This document shows positions 25,669 to 33,894 of a DNA stretch of 64,000 bases, piece by piece. Under the pieces are notes generated by a model. That model saw only the letters and a program-made list of their open reading frames with translations. It made no database searches and had not been told where the DNA came from. The DNA is from Fen-1359 sp963710355 (GTDB lineage Bacteria > Planctomycetota > Phycisphaerae > Sedimentisphaerales > Anaerobacaceae): the NCBI GenBank assembly GCA_963710355.1, contig CAVPZU010000001.1, positions 620,001-684,000 of the forward strand, given 5' to 3'. A program made the translations under genes and the position numbers. Numbering within the stretch: the first letter of the stretch is position 1; every line of letters begins with the position of its first letter.

Positions 25669-26607
25669 TTAGTTTTTGGTTTTTTTGCCACTCCATAGCC
25701 CCAACTGGTTTTCTTTTGCCTGTTTCTCTAAATAATCGAACTGTTTCATAAACTGGAACGGCTCATACATATAATTATAAGCATACCCCTCTGCGACGAG
25801 TTTAGCGTTGACTAAAGTGCCATCTTCCAAAAAGACATATCTTAGAAGTCTATTGTATTTATCTCTGTTTGACTGCATTGGGTCCGGGATTAAATAGACC
25901 GACTGGTTTTCCAAGAGCTGCTTGGTATATTGGGCAGCTTCGGGACCGAAATAATCATCCTGTGGATGAAGAGGATGCGATATCTCGGGAGTATCCATCC
26001 CAATCAGCCTTACAGTTTCAATTTTTCCTCCAATATCGACTTTGATTGTGTCACCATCAATTACTTTCACAACGCGGTAAAGAGCCGGTATTTCTCTAAC
26101 AGACGAAGACTTGAGAGGTGAAATTTTGATTTGACCCGGGTCTTTGAGGATAATCTCCGGCCGGCCTTGATAAGACCTTATCAAGCCGGTGATTTCCACA
26201 GTTTGTCCTTCGTATTGTTTCGGATTGGGAAATTTATATGCGTCTGAATTAAAAATTACAGCACCGAATTGACAGGTTTTGTAATCGGGACAGAAATTCA
26301 GAAATGTGGTTTCTTTTGGGGTGCTAACATGATCTACTCTACCCACCACACAAGCATACTCTCCAACGTGATTCGACACTTCAATGTAATCGATGCGTAT
26401 GGCGGCTTGTCGCAGCGGTTCGGCTGTTTTCGGCAGTTGCGGCGGCTCGGTTGTTTTTGGCAATTGTTGCGGGGCTGGCTGCCTGTCAATTACACTTTGC
26501 GGCCTGACCGGAGCCGGCCTTTTTGTCAGCCAGATTGCACCGGCAATTAATAACGCTGCTGCGATAATTGTTACGGGTATTTTGTTTTTCTCGAAAAAAT
26601 CTTTCAT
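25669..26607 (-). CDS. Membrane-anchored OB-fold/thermonuclease protein
   Basis: 312 residues. An N-terminal signal anchor (IPVTIIAAALLIAGAIWL) and a Pro/Gln-rich linker are followed by an OB-like domain (about 75-165; GQTVEITGLIRSYQGRPEII) and a staphylococcal nuclease domain (about 175-305). Catalytic features: VIDGDTIKVDI, the Arg in VRLIGMDTPE, and Arg in DKYNRLLRYVFL. It would cut DNA or RNA outside the membrane. The OB plus SNase pairing is unusual but each domain is clear. Confidence 0.85.
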   Translation of the reverse strand: MKDFFEKNKIPVTIIAAALLIAGAIWLTKRPAPVRPQSVIDRQPAPQQLPKTTEPPQLPKTAEPLRQAAIRIDYIEVSNHVGEYACVVGRVDHVSTPKETTFLNFCPDYKTCQFGAVIFNSDAYKFPNPKQYEGQTVEITGLIRSYQGRPEIILKDPGQIKISPLKSSSVREIPALYRVVKVIDGDTIKVDIGGKIETVRLIGMDTPEISHPLHPQDDYFGPEAAQYTKQLLENQSVYLIPDPMQSNRDKYNRLLRYVFLEDGTLVNAKLVAEGYAYNYMYEPFQFMKQFDYLEKQAKENQLGLWSGKKTKN

Positions 26608-26671
26608 ATAATAAACATCAAAAATTAAAAATGCAGCTGCGGCGGAGAAAAAATTAAACGGCCACTATTTA

Positions 26672-27031
26672 TTACGAGTATTTTTCACTATTGAGATGAT
26701 CGTGCAACTCGTAGATTTTTCGTGCAATTTTGGCACCTGTTTTTCTCTTAATTCTACTCATTGTATTCTCTACAGAACCTCTAAAGACACTACCATCGTC
26801 ACGAACAATTGGACCGTATTTTGTTAATTGTTGAAGAACCCATTCCCAATCTTTTTGAAACTCTGGAGGAAAATCTTTAGGTTTTAAAGTAATACAAGCA
26901 ATAAAAGCACTTACTAATCTTTCGCGTACATCCCCCTCGCCAACTGCAAGAACGTACACTGCGTTAGATAATTTTTCTTGAATATAAAAAATTGATGCCA
27001 TAAAATAATAGAACTCTTTTTTTATTTCCAC
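26672..27031 (-). CDS. Conserved hypothetical protein
   Basis: 119 residues from a GTG at 27031, or 109 from the ATG at 27001; neither has a strong ribosome site. A soluble alpha-helical protein containing VGEGDVRERLVSAF, DFPPEFQKDWEWVLQQLTKY and a basic stretch NTMSRIKRKTGAKIARKIYE. I have a general impression of similar short proteins in many bacteria but know no function. The gene is AT-richer than its neighbours, as is the next one. Confidence 0.55.
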   Translation of the reverse strand: MEIKKEFYYFMASIFYIQEKLSNAVYVLAVGEGDVRERLVSAFIACITLKPKDFPPEFQKDWEWVLQQLTKYGPIVRDDGSVFRGSVENTMSRIKRKTGAKIARKIYELHDHLNSEKYS

Positions 27032-27095
27032 AGAATTATAAATGCAAAAACAGGCTGCGGCAGATAAAAATAGGTAGCTGTCCCAATTATTCCCA

Positions 27096-27671
27096 TCATT
27101 TCATTTGTGTAAAACCTTCCCAAGCTCCTTTTTTCATTGGTTTGAAAACAGTTTCATAATTTTGTCGTCTTGTATCATCATCCCACAATGGTTGGAAAAT
27201 CTGTTTGAACCACAAACCGTGTCGCAGGGTTCTATTGATAAATCTTCCATCGTCGTTAAAGGGTGGGTTTAAAAACTTATCTTCCTTCAATAATGGCATT
27301 TCGAAAGGGAAAAACATTCCAAATGAATTAAACGTTAGTTCTGGTTGGTATTCAATAAAGAAAACAACTATGTTGCTTTTTGCGATCGTAAGTCGATATA
27401 CTTTTGTTTCATGTTCCCTGTGATACCCAACATATTCGAGAATGGAACTTTCGGGAGGATACCAACGACAAGCTGGAAAAACTCCGAAAATATCACAAAG
27501 ACGCTTCAAAATATGCCACCACGGAGTTGAAATGAATTCTATCCGACCACCCAAAAGATATAAAAGTTCATGGCACAAAAACCCTCTCGCTTCAATAAAC
27601 CCAATAGTCTTTGGTTTAATTCCTAATTCCTTTGCAATACCTCTGCCAATTTCTTCCCAAGTTTGTCCCAC
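27096..27671 (-). CDS. Hypothetical protein, AT-rich
   Basis: 191 residues from GTG 27671, chosen because GGAG lies five bases upstream; a TTG at 27689 is also in frame. No signal peptide, no membrane helix, no recognised motif. It is rich in aromatic residues (WWHILKRLCDIFGVFPACRW, FGMFFPFEMP). Its base composition and unfamiliar sequence suggest acquisition from elsewhere. Confidence 0.5.
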   Translation of the reverse strand: MGQTWEEIGRGIAKELGIKPKTIGFIEARGFLCHELLYLLGGRIEFISTPWWHILKRLCDIFGVFPACRWYPPESSILEYVGYHREHETKVYRLTIAKSNIVVFFIEYQPELTFNSFGMFFPFEMPLLKEDKFLNPPFNDDGRFINRTLRHGLWFKQIFQPLWDDDTRRQNYETVFKPMKKGAWEGFTQMK

Positions 27672-27725
27672 TTTATCTCCTATTTTCAATTTTTGATTTT
27701 TTTATGTCACGGTCACAAATGCCAA

Positions 27726-28136
27726 TTATTTTAGTTTTACCTGTTCGTATTTCATATCGGTGGATTCAAAAGCACGGATGTTTTCGGGGGTCATTTTTAT
27801 TACGACATATTCCGGTGAGGCGGGGTCAGAGATGTATTCTTTCAAGCCGGGGAGAGCGTTGTACAGCCAAAGCTTTTCGGCGTTGTCGGTGCTGACAGAA
27901 CAAGGGCCTGCGATGCGGACGTGCTTGCCAGCAGAATCACAGAAACAGTATTCGGCATAAGGAACTTTTTTAAGTTGAGCGACCTTGTCAGAAGAGGCAC
28001 CTGTCGCACACAGAAGTTGGTTTCCCTTCCAGGCGAGACCACCCATCGGCCTTACGCCGACTATTCGGCCATCGGTTGTGGCTAAAAAACCCCAGCCAAC
28101 CTGCTTTATGAATTGCTTTACCTGCTCGATATTCAT
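27726..28136 (-). CDS. Pyridoxamine 5'-phosphate oxidase-like flavin protein
   Basis: 136 residues from ATG 28136, behind an excellent AAAGGAG. The split-barrel flavin fold is recognised from GWGFLATTDGRIVGVRPMGG near residue 14 and SSDKVAQLKKVPYAEYCF near 48, followed by VRIAGPCSVSTDNAEKLWLY. Such short PNPOx-like proteins bind FMN or F420 and reduce small compounds; the substrate is unknown. It lacks the residues that define true PdxH. Single gene. Confidence 0.75.
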   Translation of the reverse strand: MNIEQVKQFIKQVGWGFLATTDGRIVGVRPMGGLAWKGNQLLCATGASSDKVAQLKKVPYAEYCFCDSAGKHVRIAGPCSVSTDNAEKLWLYNALPGLKEYISDPASPEYVVIKMTPENIRAFESTDMKYEQVKLK

Positions 28137-28406
28137 ATTAGTTCTCCTTTCACTGATGTAATTATACATCACAAAAGCAAGAAGGCAACCCCCTGCGTTT
28201 TCTATCGTGCCGCTGCTCCGCTGCTTGTTTACACAAGCAAACTGCGGGGAAGACGCGTCAGCAGGCAAAAACAGTATAAGCCGTCGCCGTCTCCCACATC
28301 TGCCTTCGGCGGGTAAATCTCTGTGGCCTCTGTGTTCTCTGTGGCTAAAAATGCTCTACGGCTATTTTTAAGTAAAATGTTTCAAATTGGCCGATAAGAA
28401 AAGTAA

Positions 28407-28811
28407 ATGAAGAGGCTGACGTTTCCAAAAAGTGCCAGACTGCTCAATAACGGCCAGTTCAGGCGGGTGCTCGCCCGCAAAGTTGCCGCAAGCGACAATC
28501 TGCTGACGCTTTTCGTCGCTGAAAATGACTGCGGCCATCCGCGATTGGGGGTTTCGATAGGCCGAACAGCCGGCAATGCGGTCAATCGCAACCGGCTCAA
28601 AAGGCTGATTCGCGAGGCGTATCGCCTCAATCAGCAGCAAATACCGCAGGGGCGGGATTATTTGGTTATGCTTTCGCCGCGATTTTTAAGGCTGCTAAAA
28701 TCGCAAATCGGCAAAGAGGCGTTCAAAAAACTAACATTAAAGGAGGTCGAACGCTCCTTTCTGGCCCTTGCAAAAGAGATTGGACAGTCGGGCAGGCTCA
28801 AGGTAGAATAA
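28407..28811 (+). CDS. rnpA: Ribonuclease P protein component
   Basis: 134 residues. It supports the catalytic RNA in trimming tRNA 5' leaders. The RNP signature is RLGVSIGRTAGNAVNRNRLK, with further family sequence RLIREAYRLNQQQIPQGRDY. The usual upstream partner rpmH (ribosomal protein L34) and downstream yidD/yidC are absent here; a small MerR-like gene follows 13 bases after the stop instead. Confidence 0.93.
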   Translation: MKRLTFPKSARLLNNGQFRRVLARKVAASDNLLTLFVAENDCGHPRLGVSIGRTAGNAVNRNRLKRLIREAYRLNQQQIPQGRDYLVMLSPRFLRLLKSQIGKEAFKKLTLKEVERSFLALAKEIGQSGRLKVE

Positions 28812-28824
28812 CAACGGTTTAAAT

Positions 28825-29067
28825 ATGGACGACAAATTATTACCGGTTGGAAAGGCGGCGAAAAAGGCCGGCGTTTCACGACAGTCCGTGCAGTATTATC
28901 TTATGGTCGGCCTGCTGAAGGCGACAGAGGTGACAAAGACGGGCAGACGGCTGTTTGACGAAAGGGGTGTCGAACGGATAAAACTCATAAAGCAGCTCAA
29001 CGACACCGGCTACCCCTTGAGGGAGATTCGGGAACTGTTCATCGAAGGAAAAAAGGACAGGGTTTAG
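28825..29067 (+). CDS. Small MerR-family DNA-binding protein
   Basis: 80 residues, essentially only the winged helix-turn-helix: LPVGKAAKKAGVSRQSVQYY, LMVGLLKAT, GRRLFDERGVERI and GYPLREIRELF. The effector domain and dimerisation coiled coil of classical MerR are missing. It is probably co-transcribed with rnpA, so it may act as a general small regulator; the target is unknown. Confidence 0.8.
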   Translation: MDDKLLPVGKAAKKAGVSRQSVQYYLMVGLLKATEVTKTGRRLFDERGVERIKLIKQLNDTGYPLREIRELFIEGKKDRV

Positions 29068-29157
29068 GGAATAGCGGATAGTAACAACAGGTGATGGTGA
29101 GAAGGCGGAAAGGAAATCGAAAGCTTCATTTACAAGTGATTTTGAAAGGAAGCGAAA

Positions 29158-30075
29158 GTGAGCGGCTACGAAAGGATTGAAAAGTTCCAGAACATCGCCG
29201 TCGGCATATTCGTAATTATCGGTTTACTTGCGCTGGGCTGGCTGATTTTTAAGTTTAACGACCTGCCTATCACTGTAAGCAAAATCAATTCTTACGAGGT
29301 TGCCGTCCAGTTCGCTTCCGCCCCCGGCACGCAGAAGGACACGCCTGTAAGGTTTTGCGGGTATCAGATAGGCCGTGTCACGGATATAAAACCTCCGGAA
29401 ATCAGAGACGAATTAAAAGACGGCCGAAAAACGGGCAGGCGGTTCCATCAAAGCCTTGTCATTATCAATATCGACAAACAATACAAAAATATACCTGCAA
29501 ACGTGAAAGTAAAACTTATAACACGCGGCCTGGGAAGCAGCTATATAGAGCTGGTCTACGAGCCGAACTCGCCTCTTATGCCGCTGGATGCGAACAGGCC
29601 GGAAGAAAGCAAATACCTGGCAGACGGCATTCTGCTGCAGGGGCAGGTTGGGACGTCAAGCGAATTCTTTCCCGAGGAAAGCCAGAAGAAACTCGATGAG
29701 TTGATTAGCAGCCTAATCACTATGATAAATAACACCAATGAAATTATCGGCGACCCCAACAACAGGCAAAATGTCAAAACCTCTCTGGCGAATCTGTCGC
29801 AGGCAACGGCGGAGGCAACGAAAACGCTAAAGCAGCTCGAAGTGTTTTTCGCTTCTGCCAATCAGACCAGCGAGGAGCTTTCTAAAATGGTTGCGGCAGC
29901 CGGCCTGATTTTGGACAAGGTCAATTCAGGCCAGGGCACAGCCGGCAGAATTTTCAACGACGCAAGGTTCTACGAGAGTATGCTCGAAAACAGCAGACAA
30001 CTGAAAACGCTTCTCGACGATATGCAACAGCTCGTCAAAAATATGAAAGAAAAAGGCGTCAAGGTTTCACTGTAA
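29158..30075 (+). CDS. MCE/MlaD-family membrane-anchored lipid transport protein
   Basis: 305 residues from GTG 29158 after AAGGAAG. An N-terminal membrane anchor (VGIFVIIGLLALGWLIFKFN) is followed by the MCE domain (about 45-140; VRFCGYQIGRVTDIKPPE, LITRGLGSSYIELVYEP) and a helical C-terminal tail with coiled-coil character (about 180-300; NLSQATAEATKTLKQLEVFF). MlaD-like proteins form rings that shuttle phospholipids between the two membranes. The usual permease and ATPase partners (MlaE, MlaF) are not adjacent in this window, unlike in most genomes. Confidence 0.85.
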   Translation: MSGYERIEKFQNIAVGIFVIIGLLALGWLIFKFNDLPITVSKINSYEVAVQFASAPGTQKDTPVRFCGYQIGRVTDIKPPEIRDELKDGRKTGRRFHQSLVIINIDKQYKNIPANVKVKLITRGLGSSYIELVYEPNSPLMPLDANRPEESKYLADGILLQGQVGTSSEFFPEESQKKLDELISSLITMINNTNEIIGDPNNRQNVKTSLANLSQATAEATKTLKQLEVFFASANQTSEELSKMVAAAGLILDKVNSGQGTAGRIFNDARFYESMLENSRQLKTLLDDMQQLVKNMKEKGVKVSL

Positions 30076-30673
30076 TCCTGAACCTGCCCAGTAGTGCAAG
30101 GACCGCAAGAAAAATCTTTTGCTGAGCAAAACATAGGACAGACTAAGTCTTTACAAACGGCAGGATTAGGAACGGAAAAAGAATTGATGTCACCGAATGG
30201 CAACGGCTCAAACCCGAATACGCCCGACAGGATTCGAACCTCTGACCTACAGATTAGAAATCCGTTTCGGGCTTTTGTAAGTATTGTAGCGAAAGTGGTT
30301 TATACTTGTCAAATAAAGACTTATGAAGCTGGCCGAGAGGCAACCGAAAGCCTACCGAGAGCTAATAGAGACCCTTTGGTGCAAATTTTGGTGCAACTCA
30401 CTGGCTAATGTAATCCATAACTCAACAACCTGTGTGACACTTTTTTAACACCGTTTCGTTCTCACAATGAATACTTTAATACCATTTACTTTGTTAGGTA
30501 AATCTTGTTTTACGCGGCTGTTTAATAAAACCGCTTGTGGTTCACTTTGTAAATCTATACTCTCTTGGTAGAACTTCATAATGCTGGTATACGATAACAC
30601 AGTTTTTGAAGGCAAAAGGGGCTTTTTGCCCTAATCCTATCCTAAACGGGGATAATCGCTTGAAATGAAAGAG
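30076..30673. other. Gene-free boundary region with tRNA remnant
   Basis: About 600 bases without a supported gene between the MCE gene and the exopolysaccharide island. It contains the tRNA-Arg fragment at 30221-30266, the phrase TTTGGTGCAAATTTTGGTGC near 30374 (a tandem GGTGCAA), and a hairpin GGCAAAA/TTTTGCC at 30611-30630. A possible 44-residue frame on the minus strand at 30445-30579 (MKFYQESIDL...) has no ribosome site and is not convincing. The layout resembles an element end after loss of the integrase. Confidence 0.45.
30221..30266 (-). pseudogene. tRNA-Arg(UCU) 3' fragment lacking the D arm
   Basis: On the minus strand an anticodon arm ACGGA-TTTCTAA-TCTGT with anticodon TCT is followed by variable loop AGGTC and T arm AGAGG-TTCGAAT-CCTGT (one mismatch), then acceptor end CGGGCG. 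No D arm is present: the sequence jumps from GCCCGAA straight to the anticodon stem. GCCCG can pair with CGGGC, giving a minimal acceptor stem. Integrases of mobile elements commonly use the 3' half of tRNA genes as attachment sites, so this is probably an att scar rather than a working tRNA. Confidence 0.65.
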
Positions 30674-30702
30674 TTGACAAAAGGAAGGTCATAAGTTATA
30701 AT
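30674..30702 (+). promoter_or_regulatory. Perfect-consensus sigma70 promoter of the export genes
   Basis: TTGACA at 30674-30679 and TATAAT at 30697-30702 with the ideal 17-base spacer. It would start transcription near 30709, about 75 bases before the ATG of the Wza-like gene, and drive the plus-strand genes 30784-33797. Confidence 0.8.
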
Positions 30703-30783
30703 TTATCCTATACTTATAAGCAGTGTGCAGGAAAGGGCTAAAGCGGATAAAGCGTGGATACTAAATTACAGAAAGGTTTGAAA

Positions 30784-31521
30784 ATGAGTGCGAAGCAAAT
30801 TTTTCTAAAATTGAATTTGGTGTTACTCCCGTTCATATTGGCTGGTTGTTTTTCATCCAATCCGGCTGACATTGGAGCGTTCGCCATACCGAGAGAAGTG
30901 ATTGTGACATCGGATAAATACATCCTTCAGCCGCCGGATGAAATCGAAATACATTCCTTGAAGATAGCCGAGCTCAACTTGCAGCGTCAAAGAATTCGCC
31001 CGGACGGAAAGGTAAATTTTGAAGCCATCGGAGAGATAGAAGCTGCCGGAAAAACGCCCGGAGAAGTTGCTGATATACTCAAACAGAAAGCACAGAAGCT
31101 TTACGCACTTACCGGCAATGACCCAATCGATGTACGTGTTGTTGCTTACCAGAGCCAATTCTACTATGTAATTGGGGAAGTGCAATACCAGGGACCTAAA
31201 GTTTATACGGGGCGGGATACGGTCTTAAGCGCACTGGCAGCTGCAAATCCAACGGTTTTAGCCTGGAAGGAGCGTATTCAGGTAATACGACCATCCGAAG
31301 ACAAGAACGTCAAGCCGAAGATTTTCGAGGTGGACTTCGACAAAATGTTCGCCCACGGTGACAGCAGTAAGAACGTATTGTTGCAGCAAGGGGACATAAT
31401 ATTTGTGCCACCAACCATTTTGGCGGCTATAGGAGAGAAAGTCGAGGAGCTTGTCCGGCCAATCGGTCGGGTTTTCTCAACCGCATATTACATGCAAGCG
31501 GGCGGCGGGGGCGGGTTCTAA
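30784..31521 (+). CDS. Wza-like polysaccharide export lipoprotein
   Basis: 245 residues from ATG 30784 (AAAGG upstream); a GTG at 30754 is in frame but lacks a ribosome site. Lipoprotein signal with LAGC lipobox near residue 22. The polysaccharide export domain starts YILQPPDEIEIHS, with RPDGKVNFEAIGEIEAAGKT, then an SLBB-like part (FYYVIGEVQYQGPKVYTGRD). It forms the outer-membrane exit pore for the exopolysaccharide. It is shorter than E. coli Wza (one SLBB repeat), as is common in exosortase-linked loci. Its partner is the Wzc-like kinase at 43913-46264. Confidence 0.88.
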   Translation: MSAKQIFLKLNLVLLPFILAGCFSSNPADIGAFAIPREVIVTSDKYILQPPDEIEIHSLKIAELNLQRQRIRPDGKVNFEAIGEIEAAGKTPGEVADILKQKAQKLYALTGNDPIDVRVVAYQSQFYYVIGEVQYQGPKVYTGRDTVLSALAAANPTVLAWKERIQVIRPSEDKNVKPKIFEVDFDKMFAHGDSSKNVLLQQGDIIFVPPTILAAIGEKVEELVRPIGRVFSTAYYMQAGGGGGF

Positions 31522-31582
31522 ACATTTATGTTTACCTGTGCAATATTGACGGAGGAAGGACCAAGGGTGCGGCAGGTCATAT

Positions 31583-32395
31583 ATGGACAAGCATAGTCTA
31601 ATAAAGAAAGTCCATTTGTCCGGTTTAGCATGGCTGGCTTTATGTCTTTTATATATTATGGCCATAGCACTCCGAAGTGCCGGTGTCCAGTGGTGGGTGA
31701 TATTCTCACTATCGGGCTATTCAGCTTTGCTTATTTGCCTGCTGGTTAGTTTATATCTCTTCGTAGCCTACAGAGGGGTCGCCAGAACCCAAAGAATCGA
31801 GGCAGAACATCCTTTAACCACCAGTGATTACTATATGTTTTTTTATGTAGCAGCCCCGCTGTTAGGCGGCATAACAGGCTGCTTTGGCGGCATAGGCGAA
31901 ACAAGAGCAATTGAATTTCTCTTGGAAATCTCAATTGCAAGCCTGGGGACGGCGTTTCTGGTCTGGGTAATTGTTGACCCTATAGCAGGATTTGTTGAAG
32001 TTCTCTTACCTGCAGGCCGAAAACACAAGACTGAACGCCTGGCCCGGACAAGAGCCGAGCGAGAAAGGAAACAGAAAGATCGCGAGCGTCTGCTGGCAGA
32101 AGTAGTTCAAAGAGAAGAACTCAATACTCGTTATTGGCAGGAACTGCTGACTCCACCGGCAGAAAGACTCGCAGAACTTCTGACAGTAGAGGCAAAGGAT
32201 TTTGAAAGCGCGGAAGAAGAAGCAGTCCAGATGGGCGTGAAGGCCTGGCAGATAGGCGGCTTGAACTGTATGAAGCAGCTTCGAGATATGGCAATTACTA
32301 TTTATACCAAAAGGCACACAGACCTGCCAATTAACGATTACCTTTCAAGCTGGTGGGGTGGAATCGGCAACTGGCGAAATCCTTCCTTTGGTTAA
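31583..32395 (+). CDS. Membrane protein of the exopolysaccharide locus, unknown function
   Basis: 270 residues. Four membrane helices in the first 140 residues (LAWLALCLLYIMAIALRSAG, VIFSLSGYSALLICLLVSLY, MFFYVAAPLLGGITGCFGGI, ASLGTAFLVWVIVDPIAGFV). The C-terminal cytosolic part is very basic then acidic and helical (RTRAERERKQKDRERLLAEV). No enzyme motif is seen. Its place between the exporter and secreted proteins suggests a role in assembly or export of the polymer. Confidence 0.6.
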   Translation: MDKHSLIKKVHLSGLAWLALCLLYIMAIALRSAGVQWWVIFSLSGYSALLICLLVSLYLFVAYRGVARTQRIEAEHPLTTSDYYMFFYVAAPLLGGITGCFGGIGETRAIEFLLEISIASLGTAFLVWVIVDPIAGFVEVLLPAGRKHKTERLARTRAERERKQKDRERLLAEVVQREELNTRYWQELLTPPAERLAELLTVEAKDFESAEEEAVQMGVKAWQIGGLNCMKQLRDMAITIYTKRHTDLPINDYLSSWWGGIGNWRNPSFG

Positions 32396-32456
32396 AAGAT
32401 AAATCGCTGACACGAGAGCTAAACTTGAGATTGTTGATATGATATAAGGAGTGGGT

Positions 32457-33797
32457 ATGAAAAAGACAAAGGCTTTATTTATCATTGTGTTCATTTTGTC
32501 CATTGCTTCTGTTTCTAATGCGACCAATATATATGTAGATGTTAACGGACCTAATGACCCCGGCAGCGGCTTATATACCGATCCATTCAAGAGAATTCAA
32601 AACGCAATTGATGCTGCCCAGGCGGGTGACACTATCGAGATACGGCCCGGCGTTTATACTGAAGGAGGCAATTATGACCTTGACCCAAACGGCAAATCTA
32701 TTACTGTTCGCAGCATAAATCCAGAGAATCTTGAAGTCGTTGCAAATACAATCATTGACCCAAACCACGCCGGACGCGGTTTCTATATTCATAGCGGCGA
32801 AAACGCAAACTGCGTCATCTCGGGTCTTACCATAAGAAATGGACTTGCTGCAGACGGCTCAGGTGGTGCAATTCTTTGCTATAATAGTAACCCAACAATC
32901 AGCAACTGCGTCATAAAAAATAATACTGCAGATTGGTATGGCGGGGCTCTATTCTGCGACTCCAGCAGTCCTGAGATTACAGGTTGTACGATAACCGGCA
33001 ATTCGGCACACGATGGCGGTACCCTTGAATGCTGGTCCGGCACTACTATAATTCGAAACTGCATCATCAGCAACAATACTGCTTCGAATAATGGCGGCGC
33101 AATTGACTGCTATTGGGAAGGACAAGCTGAATTGTATAACTGCACGCTGGTTACAAATGTGGCCGGTACTGGCGGTGCATTGCGCTGTGTTGATAATGGT
33201 AAGGCGACCATAGAGAATAGTATCATCTGGTCAAATCGTGCGGCTAAAGGTGCGCAGATTGCCGTCGAGTCGTCGCCCTTTAACACAAGCGAAGTAACAA
33301 TCAGCTATAGCGACGTGCAAGGTGGTATTTCAGCAGTTCATACGAATCCCTGCAGCATACTAAGCTGGGGCAGCGGCAACATAGGTGCCGACCCCTGTTT
33401 TGCGTCATTCGACCCCAACGGTGACCCGAATTTATGGGACTTTCATCTCCAGAGCACTTCCGGGCGATGGAATCCCAGCAATTCAGAATGGGTAATCGAC
33501 GCAAACCTCAGCCAGTGTATTGACGCCGGCGACCCAAATTCCGACTGGACTGGCGAACCCTGGCCAAACGGGAAACGAATCAATATGGGCGCCTATGGTG
33601 GAACAAAGCAGGCGAGCAAAAACGGCAATATAGCTGATTTCGATGTCAATGGTGTTGTAAATTCTTCCGACCTTATGGAGTTCAGTTCAAAGTGGCTCGA
33701 TGAGAACGGCGGTATCGTGAATCTCAACTTGACCGGCGGCGTTGATTTCCGGGACTTTGCTATCTTTGCAAAAAACTGGCTCTGGCAGCGGGAATAA
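32457..33797 (+). CDS. Secreted right-handed beta-helix protein with dockerin-like tail
   Basis: 446 residues from ATG 32457 with AAGGAG upstream. A signal peptide (ALFIIVFILSIASVSNA) is followed by a parallel beta-helix of the pectate-lyase-like type (about 30-370) beginning IYVDVNGPNDPGSG and with turns such as GGALFCDSSSPEITGCTITG. The C-terminus has two Asp/Asn loop helices like a dockerin (DFDVNGVVNSSDLMEFSSKW; GGVDFRDFAIFAKNWLW). It probably binds or cleaves polysaccharide outside the cell. No catalytic residues can be assigned. Confidence 0.82.
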   Translation: MKKTKALFIIVFILSIASVSNATNIYVDVNGPNDPGSGLYTDPFKRIQNAIDAAQAGDTIEIRPGVYTEGGNYDLDPNGKSITVRSINPENLEVVANTIIDPNHAGRGFYIHSGENANCVISGLTIRNGLAADGSGGAILCYNSNPTISNCVIKNNTADWYGGALFCDSSSPEITGCTITGNSAHDGGTLECWSGTTIIRNCIISNNTASNNGGAIDCYWEGQAELYNCTLVTNVAGTGGALRCVDNGKATIENSIIWSNRAAKGAQIAVESSPFNTSEVTISYSDVQGGISAVHTNPCSILSWGSGNIGADPCFASFDPNGDPNLWDFHLQSTSGRWNPSNSEWVIDANLSQCIDAGDPNSDWTGEPWPNGKRINMGAYGGTKQASKNGNIADFDVNGVVNSSDLMEFSSKWLDENGGIVNLNLTGGVDFRDFAIFAKNWLWQRE

Positions 33798-33825
33798 TCG
33801 TGTGCCAAGTGTTAAGAACCAAAAA

Positions 33826-33849
33826 GGGCGAAGCCTTATGACTTCGCCC
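33826..33849 (+). terminator. Intrinsic terminator after the beta-helix gene
   Basis: GGGCGAAG (33826-33833) pairs with CTTCGCCC (33842-33849) around an 8-base loop, followed by AATTTTATTTAT. It is preceded by AAAAA, so it may act in both directions for the converging PEP-CTERM gene. Confidence 0.75.
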
Positions 33850-33894
33850 AATTTTATTTATACGTACTTTTTTACAAACAGCTATTTTATCTTT

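Noticed and set aside
30094..30408. 104-residue plus-strand frame containing TPDRIRTSDLQIRNP
   Set aside because: This peptide is the antisense translation of the tRNA-Arg fragment, a well-known false call.
30445..30579. 44-residue minus-strand frame (MKFYQESIDL)
   Set aside because: Protein-like in part, but no ribosome site, homologue or partner recognised; kept only as a note in the gap description.
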